A DNA stretch of 14,223 nucleotides from Ichthyophonus hoferi (GCA_002751075.1 NAOQ01000032.1:219896-234118), one strand, 5' to 3'; positions 1 to 8,868 are shown, numbered from the stretch's first letter. The notes: generated by a model not told the origin, from the letters alone. Numbers and translations: made by a program.

Positions 1-61
1 GATTAGTGCAGTGGAAGCATGCTAGGCCCATACCCCTATTCAAAGTTGCTATATCTTTGTA
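1..61 (+). pseudogene. Initiator tRNA-Met relic (5' end outside the window)
   Basis: Bases 8-36 match the 5' half of the canonical eukaryotic initiator tRNA-Met as I remember it (D-arm GCAGTGGAAGC, then the anticodon arm with GGCCCAT) at 26 of 29 positions. After the anticodon the match fades. The 3' strand of the anticodon stem reads CCCTATT where CCCAG is expected, so the stem cannot pair, and no good T-arm or B box is present. The relic still has roughly tRNA length and ends in CTTTGTA, close to an acceptor end CTTTGCTA. Counting back, the window opens at about tRNA nucleotide 5. A second relic at 10241-10312 shares the odd CCCTATT, so the two probably have a common ancestor. It could be a tRNA pseudogene or the head of a tRNA-derived SINE. 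It is not a working tRNA. Confidence 0.6.
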
Positions 62-435
62 GGAAATTTGAGTGAAATAAAAGGAAACAGGCGATGCTGT
101 TTCCTAGAAATAATATATATCAAAGTAGTGTTAGTATTATGATATATATTATTTCTGAGGGACATTTCATACTATATTATAATACGACTTTGATATATTA
201 TATTATTTCTGGGGGACTCCACTCAATCATAATACGACTTTGATATATATTATTTCTGGGGGACTCCACTCAATATCATAATACGACTTGATATATATTA
301 TTTCTGGGAGCACTTCATACCATATCATAATACGACCTTGATATATATTATTTCTGGAAAACAGCATGCTCGTCTGTTTCTTTTTTGCCTTTCACTTCAC
401 TCAAATTTTCTACAAAGATATAGCAACTTTGAATA
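37..435. mobile_element. Foldback (MITE-like) element with long inverted arms
   Basis: Bases 37-125 and 338-435 are imperfect reverse complements over about 90 bases. The outer ends read TATTCAAAGTTGCTATATC and its complement. Each arm also carries a TTTGAGTGAA-type block and a AACAG...GCTGTTT block. Between the arms lie direct tandem units of about 50 bp. The element has no coding capacity. Long inverted arms around a tandem core are typical of foldback elements and MITEs. I see no convincing target-site duplication outside the arms, so the exact ends are uncertain. The left arm begins within the 3' half of the initiator-tRNA relic, and the right arm therefore carries an inverted copy of that half. 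Confidence 0.75.
141..356. repeat. Tandem array of ~50-bp units in the foldback core
   Basis: Four units begin at 141, 192, 242 and 290, with a partial fifth at 340. Each starts GATATATATTATTTCTG, continues through a variable GGGGGACTCCACTCAA-type segment and ends in CATAATACGACTT. Unit lengths are 51, 50, 48 and 50 bp. The second and third are closest to each other. The unit start merges with the right inverted arm, and an inverted copy of it sits in the left arm at about 107-125. The array therefore probably grew by slippage or unequal exchange inside the foldback element. Confidence 0.85.
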
Positions 436-1411
436 CTAACTATTGGTAAAATTGCTTTCAAACCAACCGTACTACACATTAGGGTATTTTAATTTTACTG
501 GCATACATTACTACCAGTACCTACACGGTTCCCAAAATATTTATAATATGGCACACTGATTCAGCATGTCAACCACTTCCACCTGTTGGCCAATTAGGAT
601 CTGCTACAATTGCATTCTAATCATCAATTCATTACGACACTACATTATCACGCCAATTAACAGATAGCCGCAGGAAACAGCCTTTTGAAGAGGAACTTCT
701 AGATCCCTATAGATTTTACACAGAAAAACCACGCAATATTATATATTACTACTATACACAGACTAGAGTTTGGTGGAATTGGTTGACTATATCTACACAC
801 CTAAGTGATTACAAGTAAATATCAAATATTACGTGAGCACTTGGGTATACTTAATAACCCCCAAACTCAGACTATAGCCAATGAGATTTGATTATTATTA
901 GTTGTTTAGTAGATCATACTTAACAGAAAAAAAATGCAGCATTTAACTAGAACTTCGGGTAGGTATATAAGGTGCTGGGTGCTAGCATTTATTCAAGAGT
1001 TTAATCAGATCATGAATGATTAGCTACAAGAAAATCTGGCTTTTCCATTATAGTTTTCCAAAGATACTTGAAAATAAAAATACAGTTTCAGTAAGCCTTT
1101 TGAAAGAGCTCAAAACAATTTGCCTATTTGTTAACAATTATTATCCTAGATACATCTACATCTGGATCACACCCTAGTATTAGATTAACCAATCCAAACA
1201 CCAATTTACTCCCAATCAACACTAATCTTGCTGATCAGAATAAACTGATACTGCTCCCTCAACACACAATAATCTATTGACTTGAAATACCTCAAGATCA
1301 TACTATCGACTTCTGATGGGAAAAAATATTTTTTATACTAACTAGTAATTTTTGGTAATTGTAAAAAAGATGGAGAAGCTGATGCCCTACAATCGCACCC
1401 TTGTTTAAATA
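436..1411. other. AT-rich stretch with no gene seen
   Basis: No open frame of useful length and no RNA gene were found on either strand. A loose inverted repeat pairs GAGTTTGG (766-773) with CCAAACTC (861-868), with further partial matches outside it. A CCAAT pentamer near 878 and a TATATAAG at about 963 are spaced like promoter elements, but no coding sequence follows them, so I do not call a promoter. Confidence 0.5.
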
Positions 1412-1549
1412 GAATTATTTAGTTGGAAAAAACGAGGCAGGCAAATTGAAAATTTAAGGGCGATTCGCCTTTAGATTGGCGAATTATTTAGCCAGAAATA
1501 TCGAGGCAGGCGAATTCTTGAAACGGTTATTTGGCGCCACAATCGCCTA
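1412..1549. repeat. 69-bp tandem duplication left of the Merlin transposase
   Basis: Two adjacent units, 1412-1480 and 1481-1549, both start GAATTATTTAG and share CGAGGCAGGC(A/G)AATT. They are diverged but clearly aligned along their length. The stretch is richer in G and C than its surroundings. It holds the near-palindrome GGCGATTCGCC (about 1459) and the perfect palindrome TGGCGCCA (1532-1539). It lies less than 70 bases upstream of the transposase start codon, so it may be the subterminal region of the transposon. I could not match it to an inverted partner on the right side. Confidence 0.65.
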
Positions 1550-1598
1550 AATAAATATGAATAGTTTTTTCTTTACAAAAGTGAATATGATTGAAAAC

Positions 1599-1613
1599 TA
1601 TATATATATATAT
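1599..1613. repeat. (TA)n microsatellite
   Basis: An uninterrupted run of about seven TA dinucleotides ends just before the transposase start codon at 1618. It may lie in the element's former promoter region. Confidence 0.8.
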
Positions 1614-1617
1614 TTCT

Positions 1618-2437
1618 ATGCTTCCAAGCACAGAAGAGGAAGTGCTGAATTTTTGAAGGAAGCATGGAGTTTTAGTCTCACAATGCTTGTGCAAATTTGG
1701 TCATCCCATGCATGAGTACCAACACAATTGGGTCTGCAGTTCTCCTGGCCATAAGAAGAGGTATTCAATTCGGAGAGGAATACTTCTGGCAGAATGCAAA
1801 GTTCCTTTTCATAAGGTTATAAAATTTAGGTATTACTGGAAACAAAAACAAAACTTCATATGCATCAATAAATAAAGAGTTAGGAATTAGTAGACTCACT
1901 ATCGAGGACCTCAATTTCAAGCTGCGGGATGCCATCTTACATTACCGAAAATTGCAGCCTTTTTCCAAGATTAGAGGAACCAACGCCATAGTTGAAATAG
2001 ACGAGAGTCACTGGTGTACGCGTAAAAACAGTGTTGGTAGGCTTGCGCGATCTCAACAATGAATTTTTGGCGGTATTGAGAGGCACACAGGAAGACGATT
2101 TGTGGTCGCCGTCCCGGATTACAAAAAAGTAACACTTTTAGCAGAAATCTAGAAACACATTGCCCCAAAAAACATTATTATGTCCGACTCTTAACCCGCC
2201 TACAATACGAGTGCCATGTCCAACTTGGGTATTATGCACTTTAAGGTAAGGTATCGTTTTAAGTTAGTCTCCCCAGATCATCATTTAATTTACACCCAGG
2301 GCTTCGAGAGGATGTAGAAAAATCTTAAAGAAAAAACAAAATACACCATGGGACAGCCCCCGAAAAGATTGATAGCTATTTGGCAGAGTACACGTGAAAG
2401 CAAAAACGCCGTCAATAAGACGTGTTGGAAGACGTGA
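1618..2437 (+). pseudogene. Merlin (IS1595-type) DDE transposase, dead copy
   Basis: This is the relic of a cut-and-paste transposase of the Merlin superfamily, related to bacterial IS1595/ISXO2-like enzymes. Reading starts at ATG 1618. The N-terminal zinc ribbon is seen as C-x-C followed by GHPM, then W-V-C and HKKRYSIRRG, which is usual for the family. The catalytic core follows: VEIDES (first Asp, codon 2000-2002), IFGGIERHTGRRFVV, IIMSD (second Asp, 2186-2188) and TQGFERM.KNLKEK (third acidic residue Glu, 2306-2308). HGTAPEKIDSYLAEYT, typical of the C-terminal end, appears near 2347 in another frame. The copy is dead. There is a TGA near 1657, in-frame stops at 2060, 2150, 2192 and 2315, and frame changes near 1855 and on both sides of the C-terminal block. 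Three of the later stops stand where the family has Trp and the fourth fits an eroded Gln. No terminal inverted repeats or 8-9 bp target duplication could be fixed. Confidence 0.9.
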
Positions 2438-2654
2438 TCAACTATTCAAGTCAATAAATAAATGGCAATATCGGCATGTTGGACTTAGAGTATATTGTCT
2501 ATGAATGATATAGTGGCAAGGTTGGGGTTTGGGGTTTAGGTTCTAAAATATAGTTAAAAGGTATTGAAATTTCTTAAAAGAAAAGCATGGGCTCGTGGGC
2601 AGCAGCCCCCGATAGAGTTTTTTTATTATAAAAATAATCTCAAGCGCAAGCGAA
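2438..2654. other. Probable 3' flank of the Merlin relic
   Basis: No coding sequence is seen. The stretch contains a G-rich GGGGTTTGGGGTTTAGG patch at about 2524-2540 and a compact hairpin-prone GGGCTCGTGGGCAGCAGCCC at about 2589. These could be subterminal parts of the transposon, but no matching copy was found upstream. Confidence 0.35.
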
Positions 2655-2767
2655 ATCGCAGTTTCCGTGTTGTTCCTAATTTATTTGACCGCGCTCTGAT
2701 CCCATTTGCAATCGCAGGTTCTGTGTAAATCTTAATTTATTTTACTGCGCTCTGATCCGGATTTCCG
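2655..2767. repeat. 56-bp tandem duplication right of the Merlin transposase
   Basis: Units at 2655-2710 and 2711-2767 both start ATCGCAG and share TTAATTTATTT-like and GCGCTCTGATCC blocks. As on the left side, the unit is richer in G and C than its surroundings. A duplicated block on each side of the transposase suggests that both belong to the element, giving a span of about 1.4 kb. That extent is inference. Confidence 0.7.
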
Positions 2768-3125
2768 ATTGATCTAATTTATAAATAGCCAATCAGCGCA
2801 TTGGGAGTTCCCCATCTTCTTTAAATTATCTAATTTTTACACAACCTTGTATAGCGAATAGAATACGTAGAGGTATAATAATAATTTGGGAGTCCAATTA
2901 AACCAATAATAAATAAAATATAAACATCTTACTTAATTACAAGAACTGACCTTACAATATTTGGAAATGTGTACTGGTACTTACTACTAGCTTCTTCTGA
3001 TGGTCTGTTCCTTGGGTGTTATGCAAGTGTGATAAACACTACATATATATGTATTTTGTTTTAGTTACATCATGTCCAACTCCTCTCTAGGCCTAATTTA
3101 TTATGAATAAATTTTTTCATGTTAA

Positions 3126-3203
3126 TGTTACTTACTATGTCCTTAACTAATCCGAATCCGTGAATGTCTCTCCTGTGTCGGGATGACTGCATAGTAAGTA
3201 ACA
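3126..3203. repeat. Perfect 14-bp inverted repeat
   Basis: TGTTACTTACTATG at 3126-3139 is exactly reverse-complementary to 3190-3203, with a 50-base spacer. The arms could be the ends of a very short inserted element or could form a stem-loop. The spacer does not match any other sequence in the window that I can see. Confidence 0.6.
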
Positions 3204-5082
3204 CTTTTGTATGGTCATAATTAACAGTATACCACTTATCTATCATGGTAAAAGACAACGAATTATAGCTTTCTCTAATATAGATGTTAAATTTACTACA
3301 TAATCTTAGAGCTTTATTGTCATCAGCATTTTATTCATGAAAAACACAGTGCAACAGCAGTCTAACAAAAACATAAAAAGCGCATTTGAGCCCGGTATGG
3401 GTCATCCAATGATGCCACCATTATTCATCTATATATAATATTCTTGCAGATCTATATCCCTGGCCACTTTCAGCAACAGTCTCTCCTTACCACCAGCGAT
3501 AGGCTGCAACTTTCACCATTTGACATTATTTATAATTTTAGTAATGCCAAATCATATACACGTTTAAAAAATTTGCTTCTGAGGGGTGTTGCAATATGAC
3601 ATGGCCATAACCTATATTTATCATCATGCAGATATAGTTTCAAAGTCTGCTTGTAATTGGATTAAGGTTAAATTTCGGTCAATCTAGATCCAAGTTTGTA
3701 GTCCAATGAGATTAAATGTACTGATAGCGGGGTTTATTTATAGGTACTATTTCCTATGCATTCCAACACTGTTCAAAATTAGCTTTTCAAAGAAGACGGA
3801 GAAGGTTTGCTTCAGCTAAGTATATGAGATGAGGGGGTGCCTATATGACATGATAAGAAATTTATCCTTGTTATCGTCATAATGTTACAAATACCAAACA
3901 AGAAAGATAAAGCATATTAAAAACAAGAATGCATACAACACGAGACATTACCACCTAGTCCCTTCAACATTACCTTAATATTAGCCATATAAATAAGAAA
4001 GAAGAGTTTAATATTTATAGTGACGGAGGTGTGTTTTATAACACGTGATTGTAATGTAAAACCAATTGAAATTATATTAGTTAAGACAATGTAAACTAGT
4101 TCAATTAAAAAGAAATGTGTATATGCCTAATATAAATATATATTTCCAGCTAAAACACAAAACGTCGTTTTGAGTAGTTAAATAAGAAATATAATTGGAC
4201 AATGTTTATCCTCATGCATTTTAAACATTCAAAACAATGCTTGCACAAACTTAATGAGACAGGGAAATTCGATTTTATGTTGACTAGTACAGGTAGATTG
4301 CAAATCAAGATGACTCACTGTATAATTGTATGGAAGTGATATATACGTAATATATATTTCTAATACGGCCTTACCTTTGTCACTCCGCCCTATGCTCCAC
4401 ATTAGATGTATAGTAAAATAAAGTCAATACACAATACAAGAGTTAGGTTTGCATTAGATGGGATAAACTGACGGGCCAGGCAGCTTGCTATTGGGATAAG
4501 CTTATTGATGCAAGATTCCGGAATAATTCAATCAAGCACGATTGGGTATCATAATGAAGCTGGGAAAATGTATGTAGGTGAAACTATAGCAGCATGCAGG
4601 TACTTTATTTCCGTCTCAGCTAATAAAACGTCAATTGGTTAAAGAACACCAATTAGGCCAAGATGGAAGACTTCAGAACATTATAATGAATAGAATAGAG
4701 TTATATTATCACCAATCCGTTAATAGAAGACAAAAATTGTGCCGGAAAAACAAAACAAAAAGGAGTATGTACTATTCTTTATTGTCAAGCACATGACTCG
4801 ATCGGTCAGGATCGTCCACTGGCATTACATGAATTAATGTACATTAGTTCCATTTAAGATAATATTGCACTAGCAACGGGCTATATAAAATACATGAAAT
4901 ATATGATCAAAGTATTACATATTCGCCATGATAAAAGGGGAAAATACTAGCCGCTCAGAAAAATATACATATTTTTGATATATAAATAAACGCCAGAGCA
5001 AGCAGCCTCAGTAAATCCCCACTCTGCTATTCTCTCTTCCTATCGGGCCCCTTCTTACCATAGATAGCTGTTGGATCATGCT

Positions 5083-5111
5083 AGAGCGAAAAAAGCAATC
5101 ATAATCGCTCT
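5083..5111. repeat. Hairpin, 7-bp stem
   Basis: AGAGCGA at 5083-5089 pairs with TCGCTCT at 5105-5111 across a 15-base loop. No run of T follows, and no gene lies near. Its function is unknown. Confidence 0.4.
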
Positions 5112-5411
5112 GTAGTATGGTTAGGCATTTTGAACCAATAATTAAAAATTTAATATTTATTTTCTGCACAAAGCATACCCCATATTGCTAGTAATTCCTT
5201 GATGTGACGTATAATCTTCATTTGGTAGATGACCTCGCCGCAGAACCGCTACGTCAAAATGTTGGTATTTAGTCACACACGACGCCAATGAATGCGTACA
5301 CATTACTTTATGGGGGTACCCAGCAATGGGAACTGTGCACCCGTTTTAGAGAAAGCGATGCCCATAATAAATAATAGAAAAAGCCAAAAATAGCATTTAT
5401 ACAATTTAGTT

Positions 5412-5431
5412 GTTATAGCACTCCCTATAAC
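5412..5431. repeat. Compact perfect hairpin
   Basis: GTTATAG and CTATAAC form a perfect 7-bp stem around the six-base loop CACTCC. It is isolated in the gene-free stretch and has no assigned role. Confidence 0.45.
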
Positions 5432-6172
5432 CCTTCGTATCAACAGCAAGGCGGCACCATTTCGGCATAATCACGGAAATGCATGCACGTGCGGTAAAAT
5501 ACACCGACCATTAATTATAATATAGGGCGTGCTATATATACTATCCAATAGAAATATATAAATATTAAGAAACACATGTAAGATCTATTTATGCTATGTT
5601 AGAATGTTGGAATTACTAGAAGGAATCCTTAAGACATAAATTAACTAGGACATATAATATATTTGTGGCTGTAATATATTACAGATAATTGTTTATTGTT
5701 GCTTTAATTACTTATATAAATAGATAAATTTACAAAAATGTGCATATTTTAGCCAATTTCTCATGTAAGACATATCATCATTAATGCAATGTTAGTGGTA
5801 TTTTGCATAGGTTACAAAGAGACTTTGATAAGGGTACCGTATGTAGGCGAACCAATAGGAACCAATCAAGAAGCATTTTAAGCCGCAGTCAAAATAGATG
5901 AGGTCATTTATTACATACACAAACAATTATTTAAAGGGGCGAATTGGAGATTTTTTCATATTTGTAAAAGTTGTGGTATTAGTTAAGTCAACAATGTTTT
6001 GATAGTTTTGAACATAATACAATAACCATAACCCTTTGCAGTAGTTGTATTTTCATTTTCCTTCTTAATTATATAGAAGTCCTACTTACCATCATTTTTT
6101 AGTGATAAATACAGTCTTGCCGTATAATTCTTTTTATTTACGCCATGACTTTGTGAAAAACCTTTTACATAT

Positions 6173-6232
6173 ATGAATAATTTATACATATACAAATATC
6201 AACCTGGAAATACAACGTGTTTTGTCATATAG
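6173..6232 (+). promoter_or_regulatory. Candidate upstream ORF (19 codons) before the orphan gene
   Basis: An ATG at 6173 opens a 19-codon frame that stops at 6230-6232, 17 bases before the ATG of the orphan gene and out of frame with it. A smaller ATG...TGA (four codons including the stop) lies at 6145-6156. If transcription starts upstream of these, they could lower translation of the main frame. If it starts inside or after them, they are irrelevant. TATA-like sequence at 6181-6190 makes a downstream start possible. Confidence 0.3.
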
Positions 6233-6249
6233 AAATCAACTCCATAAAC

Positions 6250-7053
6250 ATGACAGGCGTAAGAACAGAAGATAGTACATTACAAGATCGTATAAATGCA
6301 GCCCATTTGCGGTTTGCAAACCTCCACCGACAGCTTCTGAGCCAGGATGGGCCTATATCTCCCGTCCCCACTTTCAAGAATGAGATGTTCAGCCCTCGTT
6401 CACCATTACCCCGGACTGTTTGTAAAGGAAGAAGCGGAGATAAGCAAGGCCGCTGCACCTCTACCCCTGTTGTTAAACGGCAATGGTCAAAGAAATATTT
6501 TGGACGACGACGAAATAGCACTGGAAGCACTGATGATTTTGCATCTCTGGGTGTAAACACCATTATTTATAGCCAACAGGATAAGATAGATAGTAGTGTA
6601 GTATTTTCCAGAAAGGGAATAGAAACGGTAAAGCACCCAAATCCTTTGTATAAGTCATTGTTAACCAACACAACCTCTCCAGTGCATCTATCACATGGTC
6701 CAAACTACTTGCATTCTTCCGTATCAACACCAGAAAAGAAAGTAAATCATTTCGGCACTAAGCAAGACTTGTACTATAGGAAGCCAGGAGGATTAAAATG
6801 CTTGTTAGACTCCAACGACTACTTTTCTGAACTGATTGACCATCCTGCTGCTTCACCAGCACGAACATTTGAGCCTACACACATAGACATGTCACCACCG
6901 ATTTCTAAGATTGATTGGCTTTCTAAGTCTACATATAACGAGTCACTAAAAGCATTTTTTGGAGTGAACACACCTAGTTCACACTGTCCCAAAAAAATGC
7001 ATAGGGTATCGAGAAAGGTTAAAAACCTTTTTCGCTTTAATATCTACAGATAG
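6250..7053 (+). CDS. Orphan basic Ser/Thr-Pro-rich protein, 267 residues
   Basis: I do not recognise this protein. It is the only intact frame well above chance length, and it is visibly more GC-rich than its flanks. The frame is open from about 6181, but the first in-frame ATG is at 6250, in the favourable context AACATGA. Residues 11-30 could form a short amphipathic helix (LQDRINAAHLRFANLHRQLL). Most of the rest looks disordered and rich in Ser, Pro, Lys and Arg. Nine Ser/Thr-Pro pairs are present (S37, S48, S51, T72, S143, T160, S202, S215, T241). T160-PEK and S202-PAR fit the full CDK consensus S/T-P-x-K/R. RRNS at 87-90 fits a PKA-type site. Basic patches lie at 75-88 and 248-267. Near the C terminus comes LKAFFGVNTP (233-242). 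There is no signal peptide, membrane segment or known catalytic motif. A phospho-regulated adaptor or cell-cycle protein is a guess. It could also be the final exon of a longer gene. Confidence 0.72.
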   Translation: MTGVRTEDSTLQDRINAAHLRFANLHRQLLSQDGPISPVPTFKNEMFSPRSPLPRTVCKGRSGDKQGRCTSTPVVKRQWSKKYFGRRRNSTGSTDDFASLGVNTIIYSQQDKIDSSVVFSRKGIETVKHPNPLYKSLLTNTTSPVHLSHGPNYLHSSVSTPEKKVNHFGTKQDLYYRKPGGLKCLLDSNDYFSELIDHPAASPARTFEPTHIDMSPPISKIDWLSKSTYNESLKAFFGVNTPSSHCPKKMHRVSRKVKNLFRFNIYR

Positions 7054-7070
7054 GTAGGCTCCTGTAAATT

Positions 7071-7107
7071 AGGATCATTTAGGATCATTTTTTTTTTCAA
7101 AAAAAAT
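7071..7107 (+). other. 10-bp tandem repeat and T/A-run hairpin after the stop codon
   Basis: AGGATCATTT occurs twice head to tail (7071-7090). It is followed by a T run, one C and an A run that can fold on itself. The site begins 18 bases after the orphan gene's stop codon, so it would lie in the 3' UTR. A regulatory role is not shown. Confidence 0.5.
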
Positions 7108-7307
7108 GTGTTAGTAGGAATTAACACTGTACAGCGTTGCTTAAAAGTTCTTCTTTTTATTAGATTTCATGGTACAATTGTTTTGTACTGTATTTATGAT
7201 GGGATGCACAAATCCCAGTTCCAATATGTGCAGGTTTATATTTCGAAAGATTGAAAAGACTCTTTTGAAATATGGACCAATGGTTTTGAATGACTGTATG
7301 TATATGG

Positions 7308-7313
7308 AATAAA
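7308..7313 (+). terminator. Candidate polyadenylation signal AATAAA
   Basis: A canonical AATAAA hexamer stands 254 bases after the orphan gene's stop codon, in AT-rich sequence. It is the best-placed 3'-end signal for that gene. Such hexamers are common by chance at this base composition. Confidence 0.35.
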
Positions 7314-8229
7314 TATATAACATATCTTAGAGTGTTTAGGCCGTCAGTTACTTTCAAACTCGAAGTGTTAGTGCCATCTATATAAGGCCACTATAAAATA
7401 AAAGAGATAAAGGCAATTTATATTGTCTAATTACATCGTTTTAAACACTTGGGTAATGCTGAATATTTGATTTGGATAGCATAGACAATGCAATACGAAT
7501 CAGAATATTATATTTAATGATGATTGATTTATAGTGTATGTTAAAATAAACTTACATATTCATAATAAGTATATTATGATACCTACATTTCATTGCAATA
7601 GGCAGGACTGCAAGCTTAGTATTATAGATCTTTATATATAGAGTTCAACCTATTTTACCTGTTTACTGTATGTTTATTTATTTACATTTCTAAATATATA
7701 TTATGACAAAACATTTATAGTTGCATATATCAAAAGAATAATCTATTAGCTAACTACAATCGATGGAATTTTCCCTTCCTACCGAATTTGAACTTCCATA
7801 TTTAAAAGATTGAGCGATAAGCTTGCTGCAGTAGAATATGCCGACCCCTTCTATATAAAGACTTTAAAATATATCTACAAAAATATGAAGAAGTTGATTG
7901 TCCCTTATCAGTTGATGTCACAGATTTTTTGAGTTGGGGTATTTCCATAATCAGTTGTGGGTTGTGAGAAAATACAACCCCAGAGCCACAATCTTTTGAG
8001 CATGGGATTTATTGGCTCATACATTGTTGTATAATTAATTGATGTGGTTTGATTTGAATTGGCCCAGTCTACAGTCTATGTAAGTGAGACTTTGGAGCCG
8101 TTAAGGTAGTTAATTAAACAAAATTAGTAATGATTGGGTTATTATGAGCCCACTGTAGAAATGTACACGCCTGCATCAGTACCCAATAATGTAAAAACAA
8201 TACCACATTACACTAATAAGTTTGGATGG
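7314..8229. other. Gene-free stretch downstream of the orphan gene
   Basis: No coding sequence is assigned. The minus strand between about 7900 and 8229 has short open pieces that may continue the eroded coding region at 8230-8868, but none is clear enough to call. A TTAGCTAACTAC at about 7746 resembles part of the dispersed repeat found at 9387, 10511 and 11476, and could be a very short further copy. Confidence 0.4.
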
Positions 8230-8868
8230 TGGACTTGAGACGACCTGGTTCAGATCTAGGCATTGGGCATTATTATCAATAACTGATCAAACTTTGAAAT
8301 TGTTTAGAACATTATCCGAGTCTACTTTGCAAATCTGAACCCACATAGGTGGCTGTGATAGTCTGACTTCTTTTGGACACTCCATAAACTTGAAAACGGC
8401 ATGGCTAACTAAATCTTTGATTTTGCTGTGTCCCATAATGGCCATTCTAAGGATTGTAAGACCTTAGTAATAGTTATGGAGCCTACTACCACAATGAGCC
8501 TCAACTATTGCCTGAAAACATTGTTGCATAATACCCTTGTTGACTTCCAGGGGTGATATCTGTTTGGTACCAAAAGTTTTATCACACCATATTTACTTAA
8601 ATCAAGCAAGTTCTTCACATCGCTACCTATACAGAATGGAATTCTCAAGTTGGCATGGTTATAAAAATTCATTACAAATGATTTCACCAACTAAAATGCT
8701 TGCCTCAACGATACATACAATAGCTGGTTCAATGCTTTTAATCAGCTCTGAGATTGGTTCATTAACCTCCTTTGCCTCCAATACAAATGAATGTGGGGAC
8801 AGTGAAAACTGTAGTATGAGTTCAGGCATGCCTAATAGGTTTCTGTTTTGTTTCCTAAATTGTATTAG
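8230..8868 (-). pseudogene. Probable eroded coding region of unknown identity
   Basis: Several overlapping open stretches of about 30-70 codons follow one another on the minus strand in more than one frame. Their composition looks protein-like, with acidic residues and spaced Leu/Ile/Val. Examples are KEVNEPISELIKSIEPAIV, DVKNLLDLSKYGVIKLL and KIKDLVSHAVFKFMECPKE. The spaced hydrophobics suggest alpha-helical repeats of HEAT/armadillo type, but I cannot name a family. The opposite strand has a 112-codon frame (8537-8875) with no ATG at its start. It is Ser- and His-rich, as an antisense shadow of a real gene usually is. The region could be a decayed host gene, part of a mobile element, or exons of a gene with introns. 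It shares its strand with the copia fossil 5 kb away, but I see no sequence link. Confidence 0.4.

Larger units (their letters stand above)
2768..6172. other. 3.4-kb gene-free AT-rich stretch
   Basis: No convincing coding sequence, RNA gene or recognisable transposon was found on either strand. Small structures include CCAAT/ATTGG arms around CAGCGC at 2789-2804, a 14-bp inverted repeat at 3126-3203, and hairpins at 5083-5111 and 5412-5431. A frame of about 45 codons near 4480-4640 (+) looks no better than chance. A pyrimidine tract ending in TATATAG at about 6048-6077 resembles a 3' splice site, but no upstream exon could be recognised. Confidence 0.5.

Noticed and set aside
179-330. TAATACGACT repeated in the foldback core, identical to the start of the T7 phage promoter
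   Set aside because: Only the first ten bases match. The rest of the promoter is absent, and the repeats are explained by the tandem array in eukaryotic DNA.
878-970. CCAAT box and TATATAAG at promoter-like spacing
   Set aside because: The nearest downstream ATG opens only a three-codon frame, and such motifs are frequent in AT-rich DNA.
1530-1539. TTTGGCGC, an E2F-like site
   Set aside because: It lies in a duplicated block beside a dead transposon, with no target gene. The other unit lacks it.
858-2540. ACCCCCAAAC and TTTGGGG as Merlin terminal inverted repeats
   Set aside because: The match is only about ten bases, the G-rich strand points the wrong way for Merlin ends, and no target duplication is seen.
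2521-2541. GGGGTTTGGGGTTTAGG patch resembling telomere repeats
   Set aside because: There are only about three imperfect units, too few for an interstitial telomere array.
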